Source of the DNA: Gracilaria caudata
Lineage: Eukaryota; Rhodophyta; Florideophyceae; Gracilariales; Gracilariaceae
DNA: 44,555 nucleotides
Assembly (NCBI GenBank): GCA_030374735.1
Contig: JASCIV010000115.1
Coordinates: 1 to 44,555, forward strand
Direction of reading: 5' to 3'
In this document: positions 18,183-27,832 of the stretch, one piece after another
How the letters are laid out: each line of letters opens with the position of its first letter
Numbering within the stretch: the first letter of the stretch is position 1
Notes under the pieces: model-generated
The model's input: the letters and a program-made list of their open reading frames with translations, nothing else
Database searches by the model: none
Told to the model about the DNA's origin: nothing
Program-made: the position numbers and the translations under genes

Positions 18183-19835
18183 CTACAAGTCGTGAAATAA
18201 AGCAGAGAAGTTAAGCGATGCATCGGGTGCAGCTTGTACTGTAACTCGTTCTGCTTCCGAAGCGTCGAAGTGAGTACCGTGATTAAGATCAACGGCCAAC
18301 TCATCGCGCACAATGAGATCTATGGCGTCGTGCACATCAGTAGCGCCATTATGTCCCACTTCGTTGGCACCGATTGTAGGTTGTTGCAAAGGCGTCGACA
18401 ATCCCATTGCGAAAATTGAATCAGATGCACCCAAGAATGGAAAGTTAGGATTGTTAGTATCAGCAACAATGGAAGACGCCGGCACGGGTGTGTCTCCGTT
18501 TGATGTCCCAGCGGCTTCCGAAGAGTTGGGGGATGAAAGCTGTTCCAAATGACAGCGCAGTCGGTTCAAAACAGATTTTTCACCAGCGCTCTGCACTTTC
18601 TGTACGGTAGGACGTGCTGAAGGTAGTGGTGGTACGAGTGACTCTTCCGGCAGAGGGGCAGGACCGGCCCCAGACCTGCTAGGCTCCATGTCGGTACCAT
18701 TGCAAATGAAAGGTCGGTGTAAAGATGGGGATTGCCTAGTTCCGAACACTGAATCAGAGGCAGCGAAAAGCGAAAAGTTAGGCTTGTTAGCATCAACATT
18801 AGCTTTAGACGCCGGCACGGGTGTGCATTCGTTGCACGTCATATCAGCTTCCGAGGCCTTTGAAGAAAGTTGTTCCAAATGAGAGCGTAGTCGATTCAAA
18901 ACAGCTTTTTCACCAGTTTTCTGCCTCTTTTGTATAGTAGGACGTGCTGAAGGTAGTGGAATGATTGATTTGTTCTGAGGCGGAGAAGGACGTGTACGAG
19001 GTCTACTCGGCTTCTTCTTCTTCTGGGGATGGTGATGCGGATGTAATGAGAGAGGAGCAATGACACGACGCTTCTTCATGAGAGGAGCGCAGGGTTCAAT
19101 TCGGGGAGGATACGAGTCGGTGGGAGTTGACGAGACGTTGAAGAGAGAGTCGGAAGCAAAGTCGAACATTGGAAGGTGTGATGCGGTGTTCTGCGTCCAG
19201 AAGTGGTCCTCACTGTCGGTAGTTAATGGTTGGTTAATAGGGGGGTCTGGTTGATGACCGGAGGGAAGAATACACGAAAGCGCTGAAAAGTCCACGGGAA
19301 CGTTGGTTACAAGATACTGCAGACGCACTAGTTCGGAAGCTGGTGGAAGTATGGAAGCCACAGGGGTATGGATGCTGAGGTGATCAAGAGTGAGTAAACG
19401 GATGGGTAAACCCCACTTCGTGTACACATGCGCATACACATCCCATAGGGGGCGGCGACGACGCAGTTTGATTTCCAGAAAAGGGTAGTGCTTTCCAGCA
19501 CTCACCAGCTCGGCATCACGCGCAGTGGCCGGGACGAGTTGCAGAGCGACGCGCTTTGACACGGAGGAGGAGGGCGGGGTCGGCGGTGGAGGCGAAGCTG
19601 GAGGCACACTGTGGCCGGCGACACGATGAAGCACGAAGGCAATATGCTTTGAATCGGACCAAGACGAGGGGTTGCGATGCGCGAGCGAGACTCGACGGAG
19701 TGCGTTGCGAATCACGCCAGTGGACATGTCGGGCAGCAGCGCGGCGGCCAGCGTGAGTGAGCCGCGCGAGAGCACGAGGACGTGAAGAAGACGTGTGAGC
19801 GAGTGGCGATTCCATTCGACATCAGAAGTTGCCAT
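18183..19835 (-). CDS. Unknown protein with 110-residue tandem duplication
   Basis: This 550-residue protein matches no family that I recognise. Residues 1-190 look folded (MATSDVEWNRHSLTRLLHVL, then GVIRNALRRVSLAHRNPSSW, YAHVYTKWGLPIRLLTLDHL). A basic, His- and Pro-rich linker follows (MKKRRVIAPL, HHHPQKKKKPSRPRTR), probably a nuclear localisation signal. Then come two tandem units of about 110 residues, each starting PLPSARPT(I/V)QK, continuing GEK(A/S)VLNRLR(S/C)HLEQLSS and ending in a SDS(V/I)F motif. A third such motif (FASDSLFNVS) precedes the repeats, and the protein ends LNFSALFHDL. These F/D-rich motifs resemble short activation or docking motifs, so a transcription-related role is possible but unproven. 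The frame also opens at 19925 with an Arg-rich extension; I prefer 19835. It is divergent from the PH-kinase gene. Confidence 0.6.
   Translation of the reverse strand: MATSDVEWNRHSLTRLLHVLVLSRGSLTLAAALLPDMSTGVIRNALRRVSLAHRNPSSWSDSKHIAFVLHRVAGHSVPPASPPPPTPPSSSVSKRVALQLVPATARDAELVSAGKHYPFLEIKLRRRRPLWDVYAHVYTKWGLPIRLLTLDHLSIHTPVASILPPASELVRLQYLVTNVPVDFSALSCILPSGHQPDPPINQPLTTDSEDHFWTQNTASHLPMFDFASDSLFNVSSTPTDSYPPRIEPCAPLMKKRRVIAPLSLHPHHHPQKKKKPSRPRTRPSPPQNKSIIPLPSARPTIQKRQKTGEKAVLNRLRSHLEQLSSKASEADMTCNECTPVPASKANVDANKPNFSLFAASDSVFGTRQSPSLHRPFICNGTDMEPSRSGAGPAPLPEESLVPPLPSARPTVQKVQSAGEKSVLNRLRCHLEQLSSPNSSEAAGTSNGDTPVPASSIVADTNNPNFPFLGASDSIFAMGLSTPLQQPTIGANEVGHNGATDVHDAIDLIVRDELAVDLNHGTHFDASEAERVTVQAAPDASLNFSALFHDL
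18300..18960 (-). repeat. Tandem duplication, 330-bp period
   Basis: Two in-frame copies within the 18183-19835 gene are offset by exactly 330 bases, judged by a 23-base identical block at 18607-18629 and 18937-18959. Unit boundaries are approximate. The divergence between units is modest, suggesting a fairly recent duplication or gene conversion. Confidence 0.85.
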
Positions 19836-20114
19836 AGCGACGGGGTGGTAGCGACGGGGTCGAAGGAGTTGAGGGCGCCGACGGAGTAGACGGGGGCGAC
19901 GGAGCACACAGACGCGGCGGCACATCTGTTATGGTGCTGCGACGCGCCATAGCGAGCGAGGGGAACGAAACGGGCGGCACTCGGTCGCATCGGATGCGCG
20001 TTGGTTGCGTTTGGTGCAAAATTTGGCGCCAAACGCAAGCACAGCTCCACGTGTCCACAACCACGGCTACGTGCGCGTGACGCGGGCGCATCGTGAGGCG
20101 CGTCGTGACGAGTG
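19836..20114. promoter_or_regulatory. Divergent promoter region, GC-rich
   Basis: This roughly 280-base GC-rich segment separates two divergent start codons (19835, minus; 20115, plus) and must contain both promoters, unless the true starts lie further in. No TATA-like box is obvious. The direct cue is only the gene arrangement. Confidence 0.5.
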
Positions 20115-22034
20115 ATGCGAGAGGGCGCGTTGCAGCGTGACACGCGGCGTCGCCAGCTGGCACGAGTCGCGCGCTCCATCAACGCAGCACGACTCAACGG
20201 CACAGCCGTCGTCTGCATTTGGTGCGCGGCGAGCTCCATTCGCCGCCTGTGGCGCCGCGACGCGCCATCCGCCCTCCACATGACGCATCTTCGCCACGGG
20301 CGTCCGCACCGCATCCGCGGCTGGGCTCTGTTTCGCTCGCGCGGCGCGCGGCTCGCGCAGCGACGGTATATGCGCCTCGTGCATTACGCGCTCTCCGTGT
20401 ACGACGGCGCCGATGACCTTAATGACTTGCTCTTGTTTCGCGTCGACCTCGTTCCCTCCTATGTGAGCGCCAGCGCGAAAAGGAAAGAAATTGTCATCAA
20501 ACTCAGAGACGACAAGCTCGTTGTGACCCTACGCACCGATAAGGAATTCGACGCCTGGTTCGCCGCATTCTCCGATGCCGCCCGACAATTCGGCGACTTC
20601 TACAAGCTCGTTGACACCAAACGACTCGGTGCCGGCGCTTTTTCTACCGTGTATTTTGGCTTCGATAAGCATGACGGTCACCACGTCGCAGTCAAGCTCG
20701 TTGACAAGTCGACGTGCTCACGCCTTGAGCTCTCGTATGCCCACACCGAGGCCAGAATGATGGCGTTTGTTAATCACCCATGCATCGTTCAGTGCCTCGA
20801 TATCTTCGATTCGCCGCCCGCAATGCACGTAGTTATGCACTACATGTCGGCCAACACCCTCGAAGAAAGAATGATGCTCACCGCCCCAAGCAAGCGTCCG
20901 CTTCCGGAGTCCGTTGCTGCTACAATCATGTCGCGATTGTTGGACGCTTTAGCATATCTCGAGTCAGAGAACATTTGCCATCGAGACGTCAAACCGGATA
21001 ATATCTTGCTCACTTCTCATTCCAACGAAAACCTCTGGGCCACCACCGCACGCCTGTCTGACTTTGGATTAGCCGCATTCGTCGATTCAGATACCGAACT
21101 CACCGATATTGTGGGTACGCCCAATTATCTCGCGCCAGAGGTTATCACTCGTCATCCTCACGACAACGAAAGAAGAGGCTACGGACCGCCTGTCGACGTG
21201 TGGGCCGCCGGTGTCATAATGTTCTGGCTTCTCACAGGTGGTCAGTTACCGTTTGATGCACCCGACGCCCCGACGGTGTTGAAGAATATCCGAACGTGCA
21301 ACTTGCAGTTGGCGGCAGATCCCTGGAATCGAGTGTCTGATGATGCCAAATCGTTGCTGTGCTCATTGTTACACCCCTGTCCGCGTAGTCGTCTGCGAGC
21401 GTCAGCGGCTCGTGTACATCCTTGGTTACGTCATTCGCAATATGTATCGCCCGTTACGATACGAGCGTTGAAATACAGACGCATGGGAAGCCTGAGCGCT
21501 CGCGACCGATGGCGTGTGGCGATCATGGCAGTTTTGGTTGTGCACAGTTTTGCGGCTTTGGTGGATGAAGAACGAATTGCAGAACAAGAAGATGTTCGAA
21601 GAATGCATTTAGAACGAATCGCAGAACGGCGTAGAGAGTCACAACGACGGAGTGAGAGTACGGGCAGGGCGCCGGAGCGCGCCCCTGCAGGGGCGGACGC
21701 GTTGGGATACAACGTGGGTTTGATTCCCTCATTCGCACCGAAACGAAGAGCTAAGGCGGCTATGAATGACAACGCATCGGCGTTGAGAAGCTCCACGAGT
21801 CTGAGCGTGGAGCGTGGGAGGTTTTTGCGGGTGAGTCTAGAGAGTAGCGGGTCAGCCAGAAGCTGCAGTGCCGATTGTGAGAGTGGGCGGAGCGCGGAGC
21901 GCTCGGAGGATGGGAGCGAATGTGGGTCTAGTTCCAGCACGCGGAGCACGATAAGGGGGTTGCGTATCCGGTCGAAGGGCAAGAGGAAGGAGAGCGTGGG
22001 AACGGCGCAGAGTCGGGTGGAATGCGCGGACTGA
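20115..22034 (+). CDS. PH-domain serine/threonine protein kinase (CAMK-like)
   Basis: This 639-residue protein joins an N-terminal PH domain to a protein kinase. The PH domain spans about residues 66-160, starting IRGWALFRSRGARLAQRRYM and ending FDAWFAAFSDAAR, whose Trp is the hallmark of the last PH helix. The kinase has all key residues: glycine loop GAGAFSTV (from 172), K194, catalytic loop HRDVKPDN (D291), DFG (D316) and a GTPNYLAPEV activation segment. The ending SDDAKSLLCSLLHPCPRSRL is typical of the CAMK group. The tail is Arg/Ser-rich with a hydrophobic helix (VAIMAVLVVHSFAALV) and an EER-rich helix. A PH-linked kinase suggests recruitment to phosphoinositide membranes. The frame begins with GTG at 20112, so ATG at 20115 is used; Met56 (20280) is an alternative that keeps the PH domain. 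Confidence 0.88.
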   Translation: MREGALQRDTRRRQLARVARSINAARLNGTAVVCIWCAASSIRRLWRRDAPSALHMTHLRHGRPHRIRGWALFRSRGARLAQRRYMRLVHYALSVYDGADDLNDLLLFRVDLVPSYVSASAKRKEIVIKLRDDKLVVTLRTDKEFDAWFAAFSDAARQFGDFYKLVDTKRLGAGAFSTVYFGFDKHDGHHVAVKLVDKSTCSRLELSYAHTEARMMAFVNHPCIVQCLDIFDSPPAMHVVMHYMSANTLEERMMLTAPSKRPLPESVAATIMSRLLDALAYLESENICHRDVKPDNILLTSHSNENLWATTARLSDFGLAAFVDSDTELTDIVGTPNYLAPEVITRHPHDNERRGYGPPVDVWAAGVIMFWLLTGGQLPFDAPDAPTVLKNIRTCNLQLAADPWNRVSDDAKSLLCSLLHPCPRSRLRASAARVHPWLRHSQYVSPVTIRALKYRRMGSLSARDRWRVAIMAVLVVHSFAALVDEERIAEQEDVRRMHLERIAERRRESQRRSESTGRAPERAPAGADALGYNVGLIPSFAPKRRAKAAMNDNASALRSSTSLSVERGRFLRVSLESSGSARSCSADCESGRSAERSEDGSECGSSSSTRSTIRGLRIRSKGKRKESVGTAQSRVECAD

Positions 22035-22627
22035 GCAGCACGGCTGGTCGTGGAGGCCCCGAACGCGTTGTGTGTGTGTAAAATACTGTAGTGATGCTTT
22101 TCGTAACAAAAGAGTGGCCGCGGCAGAAAGAAGACGCACGCAAGATGCGCCTTGAGAGGAGCTCGCGCGTATTGTTACGGCGCAGGACGGCGCAGGACAA
22201 CGGCACGGAAAGCTCGGGGGCGGCGGCGGCGGGGAGTGGCTGCGTTGGAGGACGCCTCCGAATCCAGAGCGGGGCGGGGCCCACAGCAATGACAACGCCG
22301 AAAAACGATCTGTTGGGGTGGGTGCCACAGCCTGGCTGTGACAGCCATGACGTCAACCGCAGCGCCGCTGTGCTCGCGCACCGTGAGGGCGCTGTCGGTT
22401 TGTGCACTTCGGTACCGCCTGACTTTCACGCCCCGCCGCCAACTCCACACCACGCCCTGCTCGCTCAGCTCGCACCTTACCGCTGTGCATCCTACCGTCT
22501 CGCGACTCGTTCGCGTCCGTTGTTCCGCCTTCTAGCGCCTCTACCGCCCGCCGTCTTCTCTCGCTTGCGCGCGAGTCCCGCCCTCTTTTCTTTCTTATCG
22601 CGCGTTCCTTGCGTTACCGTTCACGCC
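22035..22627. other. GC-rich intergenic region, promoter of the TMBIM gene
   Basis: An open frame continues through here into the TMBIM gene from 22091, but its translation is low-complexity (GGAAAAG-rich, Pro/Arg-rich) and unlike any family N-terminus. I read it as promoter and leader. A GGC-rich run lies near 22215-22235, and a pyrimidine-rich leader precedes the ATG at 22628. Confidence 0.5.
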
Positions 22628-23701
22628 ATGAACCATTACCAAGACAAGACCGAGGTCGGCGGTCCGGGTATGCCACAGCCGGCATCCGCCCCCGTCACCG
22701 TCAATACCGCCTCCAAGGACGTGCGTCTCGCCTTCATTCGCAAGGTTTACATTCTTCTCACCATCAACTTCGCCATTACCATTGGCGTGTCGTGCGCCTT
22801 TACGTTTGTCGACGCTATTCGCGAATATGTCGTCCAGAATAACTGGGTCTTATGGGCTGCCATGGGCGCTGCCATCGCGGCGCTGCTCGTACTAGCCTGC
22901 GTTCCACTCAAGTTTCCTCTCGACTTCATTTTCATGTATGTGTTTGTGGCGTTCTTTTCGTGCTTCATTGGAGTCGTTGTTTCGAGGTATTACGAAGCAG
23001 ATGCGGGCGTAATTGTATTGCAAGCATTTATTGCTACCGTTGCTGTCTTTTTGACCGTGACTGCCTTCGTGTTCATCACTAAGATTGACTTCAGCTTCCT
23101 ATACTACTTCTTGGGTGCTGCGTTGATCGTGTTGATTGTATTGAGTTTGCTTACTTTCTTGATTTCGTGGCCTCAAGGAAGGCTTAGCCGCGGACTAGTA
23201 TTTGGAATCTCTGTGTTAGGGTGCGTCTTCGTCCTTTGTTACGGCCAACTCTTCCAATGCGCATGCGCTACAAAACATAAGTGCTAACTCTTTTGTTTTA
23301 CCCCTCCTCCTCCTGTTTCTCACCTCGCTCGGTATACAGTGTACGTTACTGCAGCCCTATCTCCGACTCGCAACCATTCTGCTCAATGCGAAATGCACAA
23401 CTAACCCATCTTGTCACCTCACTCTATGTGCGTCTCCTACATAACAAAAAAAAGGGTAAGTTGTTCCATACTTTAGCGGAAAGCGCAGCGAGCAGCGAAC
23501 GAGAACGCTTGGTGAACCGTACTGACCAGTTTGATTGGCGTGAATGTAGCGCTTGTGATGACCGGATATCTGCTATTCGACACCTCAATGGTAATGAAGC
23601 GCTACGGTCCCGATCAGTGGCTAATTGCCGTCATTTCGCTGTACGTCGATGTGACCAATTTGTTCTTGTATCTTCTCAATATCTTCTCGTTCATAAACTA
23701 A
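22628..23701 (+). CDS. Lifeguard/TMBIM (Bax-inhibitor-1 family) membrane protein, two exons
   Basis: Exon 1 (22628-23220) and exon 2 (23530-23701) join in frame to give 254 residues, the usual size for Lifeguard proteins. These are seven-helix endomembrane proteins linked to calcium leak and cell-death control. The N-terminus is soluble and Pro-rich; then VRLAFIRKVYILLTINFAIT opens TM1 exactly as in the family. Exon 1 alone runs to a stop at 23287 and lacks the conserved end. The missing end lies downstream: GYLLFDTSMVMKRYGPDQW followed by SLYVDVTNLFLYLLNIF, matching the family's 'YDTQ' helix and last membrane segment. The join I propose is GG/GTGCGT to CAG/TTTG. The exact splice sites are inferred; the need for an intron is strongly supported. 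Confidence 0.85.
23221..23529 (+). other. Inferred intron in the TMBIM gene
   Basis: This 309-base intron would begin GTGCGT and end CCAG. Removing it restores the frame and joins TM6 to the conserved FDT helix. It includes an in-frame stop at 23285, so retention would yield a 219-residue protein with a Cys-rich end (QCACATKHKC) and no last helix. A pyrimidine run (about 23299-23325) lies far from the acceptor, so an alternative acceptor cannot be excluded. Confidence 0.65.
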
Positions 23702-24635
23702 AGTCCAGGCTGGCAGGGCTGTCCGTCCCGTTTTCGATTACGCCAACTATCCGCTTGCATAGGGATATTGTGCATCTGGAGAAGGGATTTTGCGTAACTG
23801 TCACCCAATATCACCTAACCCTTGCTTCGCCTGCGACGCGTAGGCTACGCGGCGTAGATAGCGCGGTGCGCGTACTGTACATCAGAAATCTCTAGAGAGA
23901 GCTGCCGATAAATGGAAGCCCATATCATATCAGCTAACTCTTGTACAATATCGAATCGCAAAACACGGGTGATATTGAACACTCTACGTTTTCTGAAACA
24001 CACCAAAATGTTTCTTAATCCTCCGGACAACGATACGACCATGACGTCATTATCTGAAGGAAGACCTTCTCGGATACTGTCAACTGTTCAGTTTTTCCAA
24101 ACCTTTAAGTTTGAAGCGTTATCCTTGACAGCTCCTTTTGCCTAGTAGGTGATGAACAAATACACCGTCCATTCCGGAGAAATCCTTGGATAATGTGTTT
24201 CTTCACTCCCTGAACGCAGGAATAGCACCTCTCATGTAGAGCGTGAAGCCCAAGAATGGCGAAATATTACACTCAGTTTCTTACCTACATGGTAACTTCA
24301 CATTCGCCGTTTAAGCAAGCCTGTTTACTTGGAGCACCACTCATGATGCTGGACATGTCGTGCTTGACAACAAAACTCTCGTATCAACAAACGAAACAGC
24401 ATTGACAATGGCGATGCCAACCACCACTTAGCTCGAGTGCAGATAAATGCTGTGCCACAAAGGATGGATCCACAACCTTTTGGAACCCAAATACGAGTCC
24501 TGGGGTTGCCCATTTCAGAGAATCCGTCTCCCGCTTTTTTCCTTCTTTACCGCAGACATTGTCCTATCTTCTTTATTTCGGACATCAACTAGGTTGAAGT
24601 ACACATTTCTCTACAGAAAGGTTTCTCTCCTCAAG

Positions 24636-24749
24636 AATGTTAACAACCCGTGGGATACTGCTGAATTAAATCCTGGAGGCTTAAATTTCGTCGCTCAGCA
24701 ACTGGCTGAAGCTCTTCTCGACAGGAGGCGTCTGTTAGAGGACATCTAA
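24636..24749 (+). pseudogene. Possible orphan last exon or gene remnant
   Basis: After a pyrimidine-rich stretch ending TCTCTCCTCAAG, 37 codons read NVNNPWDTAELNPGGLNFVA, then QQLAEALLDRRRLLEDI and a stop. The composition is strikingly protein-like, with a predicted amphipathic helix at the end, while the sequence before it is not. It may be a 3' exon or the relic of a decayed gene. I do not recognise the family. Confidence 0.25.
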
Positions 24750-24903
24750 GCCCAAGGTGCTCCGAGACCTTTTTTTACATTTGGTCCCTATCTCCATACC
24801 ATCGGGAATCCCTATTTCAAAGATTCCATTTTCCCCAAACAAAAGATATAGGCATTGGCCATACAGAGCATTTCACAGGTGTTGTCGCTCCGTTCTGGAT
24901 TCC

Positions 24904-24943
24904 CCTTCCTAGCGAGAGCATCTACGCAAAGAGTTCTTACAAA
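24904..24943 (+). repeat. Dispersed repeat copy lacking the hairpin
   Basis: It shares CCTTCCTAGCGAGAGC, then TCTACGC, then AGTTCT-ACAAA in the same order with 43436-43492. The other copy carries about 17 extra bases that form a hairpin. Two copies only are visible in this window. Confidence 0.6.
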
Positions 24944-26377
24944 CAGTATGTGAAACTCTTTTGAATCTTTGAAATGGGGATATAAACGAGAGGAATACCT
25001 TTGGTAATCGTTGGACAGCGTGTAGTGAAGGCACTATTGTGCACCACAAACTTGGCAGCTAAGTGTGTGCAGTTCTGCTTCATGACAAAGTCATCCTCAA
25101 TGATTCAAAAACGTTAAGCGCGCCAATTGGGAAAGTAGTCGTTTAGAAAAATCGTACTGCGTCCACCAAAGGGTGCTTAGGTGAAACGTCTCCTATGCAA
25201 CTCAAGAGCAACAAATGAAGGAGTTTTTGAATCGCAGGGGAGCATTACGAAAGTATAACACGCACGTTCACTCATGAAGAAGACGCGAGGAGCGGTTGAA
25301 CGTTCACTTCAGTTGGAAAGAAGATGTTAGACGAAGCACAGATCGAATTTGGTGGCCTGTGTGAGGTTTATGTCGTCATGAACACGTTTTGGATCCAATT
25401 CGATCAGTCGATGACCTTTCGAAAGCCGACATTGCCGACACCAGCGAGTGTACCACGGTACTGTATCGCACACTTGCGTCAAGGAAGCACGCGTTCGTCC
25501 CACGTTTACAATACAACTGCTGCACTAAATTAAGTTCTTATGGCACTGGCAAAACATACAGGGTTAAAAGGGTTACCATAGAATTCGTATTGTTAAGGGT
25601 TTTGAGGGCGGGAGAGGGACAGCGCGTATCAGGGACATGGCACTGTTCGCATTTAAATTTATGACTGTTCACCATGGTACGAATGCATCGATGAGTCTTA
25701 CGTACGGCGCATATGCCGACAGGCACGCGTCATGCACGCGTTAATGCTGCATCAGCAATTCGTGCAGTGTTGCCCGCTGCTCTGCGCCCTTTTATCGTTT
25801 TCAGGCCAGTGTAGGACTCACTAATATCGACATGCAGTCATCGCTTTTGGATTTTGTCATCCTCTGCAATCCTAGTGCGCCCCGTTTCTCTGGACCGTGC
25901 TCTGCTGATAAAGCTCTTCCGCATTTTCAGCACCACCACCGCTCTATGAGTACAGTATCATATATATCTGTAATACTAGAGGCGACTTCACGAAGTAAAG
26001 TGAGCATGCATTTGCTTTCACGTCGAAGCGTTTTTCAGTCCGTTAGCACTTATCAGAGTCCCCCACAATCCCCTGGTCCCCCCGGCTTTCAGCTATATAT
26101 CTCACCTGCGAAAACTCACCCAATTCACCCCATCCAAATTCCCGCCGTTCAGTTCTATCTCCACGGCGTTCTTGTTCTTGCTGAAACCCTTCTAAGCCGT
26201 CTTCCCATAGCCTAACATCCCAACTGCCTCGTGTCCCTTCCCTCTGCATTCTAATCTATTCTCGACATTGCTTTAACTCGAATATTTCTTCTTCACCGTG
26301 TCGGGCTTCAATTCAACGTCGTTCTTTCTCGTTCCAGCACACATTCTTTAGCGTTCGTCTGTCTGCTCTGTCTGGCC

Positions 26378-27832
26378 ATGACCGCGACCAGCACTCTTTC
26401 GGCGCGTGCTTTCCCATCTTTTGCCGTGCTGATTCAATCTCGAATCGAAGCGCCCTGGCTCTGTCCTCTGCTAGCCCCGACAAAATCTACATTGGAATCG
26501 TCTCCACATTCCTCTGTGCCCAGCACATTGGATTCCTGGATTCCGGACACCTTAGCACTATCGACAAACATGGCTGATCACAACTCTTTCACTCCCATAC
26601 GCTCGCGGGTTCCATCACTTCCGTTTGTTGATCGCGAGTCTTTTGCCGCGAGAAGTATGTCTCAAACTCTGGGTACAGGCCCAGAAAGTCCCGTGCTTGC
26701 TCCTTATGTCCAGGAGCAGTACGCCCTGCTGGAACAGGTATTAAGAAAGGATGACACCAGTGGCCCCAATCTTGCATCTGAGACAAAGATAGAGCGCTCG
26801 TCTGATCCAATTGGTTCTCCTCTCATCGAAGAGTTTTATTTCAGTGATATAATGACCGACGCGGCAACAACCTCACATAATGTCCTCCAGGCTTCTTTGA
26901 AAACAGCTGAGCGCTTGTACTCGCATGAAGCCGATGTTTCTCAGAAACATATTTCCCTTTCTGAACCTTCAATTGATCTTCGTTCTTTGGATTCTGCAGC
27001 GGCTGGGACGGATCTGTCAAGTGGTTTGGATAGCTTTTGTGCATCGAATGAAACGGAGACGCCATCTCGCGGGGAACAGCAGCAACAACCAAAGGTTCTG
27101 GGCATATTTGGAGAACGAAAGAATGAAGAAGGGGTTGACGAGTATTCTGTTCACCCAGAAGCTATTCGTCAGTTTCGCGCAATCTTTCCTTTTAATACAG
27201 CGCCAATTTCTCGCCCTGTTCTCAGCTCAGAGAGGGAATCTGGCATTGAGGACGACGAAAGGAAAGACCAGGAAGATGAAAGTCATGGTGTGCTGTTGAC
27301 AAACAAGATTGACGGCTCATGTGGGTCAAGAGGACATTCTCCTTCTAGCAATATATCAATGACTGGCCCTCGAATTGGAAGTCATCCTGATCTATACGAG
27401 AACCTTAGTGCTGATATGCAAGCACGCATAGATGCGCTGGCCAGGAAAATTGCTGCAATGCCGCGACGAAAGTTGAGAGAAAGCCTTTCAGAAGGAGTGA
27501 CAATCGAAGACGTGGAACCACTCATGATCGTCAACAGAGATGAACTGGCTGGAATGTTGGGATTAGGGGTAACAACGTGGAAAATGTTCGTCCATAACTC
27601 TCTGGGAGTGCCTCGATGGCCAGCTCGGGCTCTAAAGTCTCAAACTGTGAAGGAAAGCAAACTTCTACAGAGGCTGAGAGAATCGGAAGCGCGTGGAGAT
27701 CATGACAGTGTTCTTCGATTAAGGAAGGAACACGCTAGGGTAGTTCAGAATCACCTGAAGAGAAGAAGGTTATTTCGGGCGGAAGCAAAGCAGAGGTCCG
27801 AGAAGAATTGTATCAGGAAGAAACGTCGCTAA
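26378..27832 (+). CDS. RWP-RK domain transcription factor
   Basis: This 484-residue protein carries a C-terminal RWP-RK DNA-binding domain at about residues 374-420: IEDVEPLMIVNRDELAGMLG, then TTWKMFVHNSLGVPRWPARA. The signature reads RWPAR rather than RWPYRK, so it is a variant. RWP-RK proteins control nitrogen responses and gamete development in plants and algae. A basic, probably coiled helix follows (SKLLQRLRESEARGDHDSVL, then NHLKRRRLFRAEAKQRSEK), useful for dimerisation and nuclear import. The first 360 residues are Ser/Thr-rich and acidic in places, with no other domain, as for an activation region. The start is ATG at 26378; a second Met (MADHNSF) lies at residue 65. A possible polyadenylation signal AATAAA is at 27957. 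Confidence 0.82.
   Translation: MTATSTLSARAFPSFAVLIQSRIEAPWLCPLLAPTKSTLESSPHSSVPSTLDSWIPDTLALSTNMADHNSFTPIRSRVPSLPFVDRESFAARSMSQTLGTGPESPVLAPYVQEQYALLEQVLRKDDTSGPNLASETKIERSSDPIGSPLIEEFYFSDIMTDAATTSHNVLQASLKTAERLYSHEADVSQKHISLSEPSIDLRSLDSAAAGTDLSSGLDSFCASNETETPSRGEQQQQPKVLGIFGERKNEEGVDEYSVHPEAIRQFRAIFPFNTAPISRPVLSSERESGIEDDERKDQEDESHGVLLTNKIDGSCGSRGHSPSSNISMTGPRIGSHPDLYENLSADMQARIDALARKIAAMPRRKLRESLSEGVTIEDVEPLMIVNRDELAGMLGLGVTTWKMFVHNSLGVPRWPARALKSQTVKESKLLQRLRESEARGDHDSVLRLRKEHARVVQNHLKRRRLFRAEAKQRSEKNCIRKKRR

Larger units (their letters stand above)
23702..26377. other. Gene-poor intergenic region
   Basis: This 2.7-kb region between two plus-strand genes holds no gene that I can name. Notable contents are a short protein-like 3' frame at 24636-24749, a repeat copy at 24904-24943, and weak frames at 25324-25664 on the plus strand. 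The last 300 bases are pyrimidine-rich and should carry the promoter and leader of the RWP-RK gene. Confidence 0.5.

Noticed and set aside
22091..22627. An N-terminal extension of the TMBIM protein
   Set aside because: The frame is open but encodes low-complexity Gly/Ala/Pro/Arg sequence unlike family members, and the ATG at 22628 gives the expected N-terminus.
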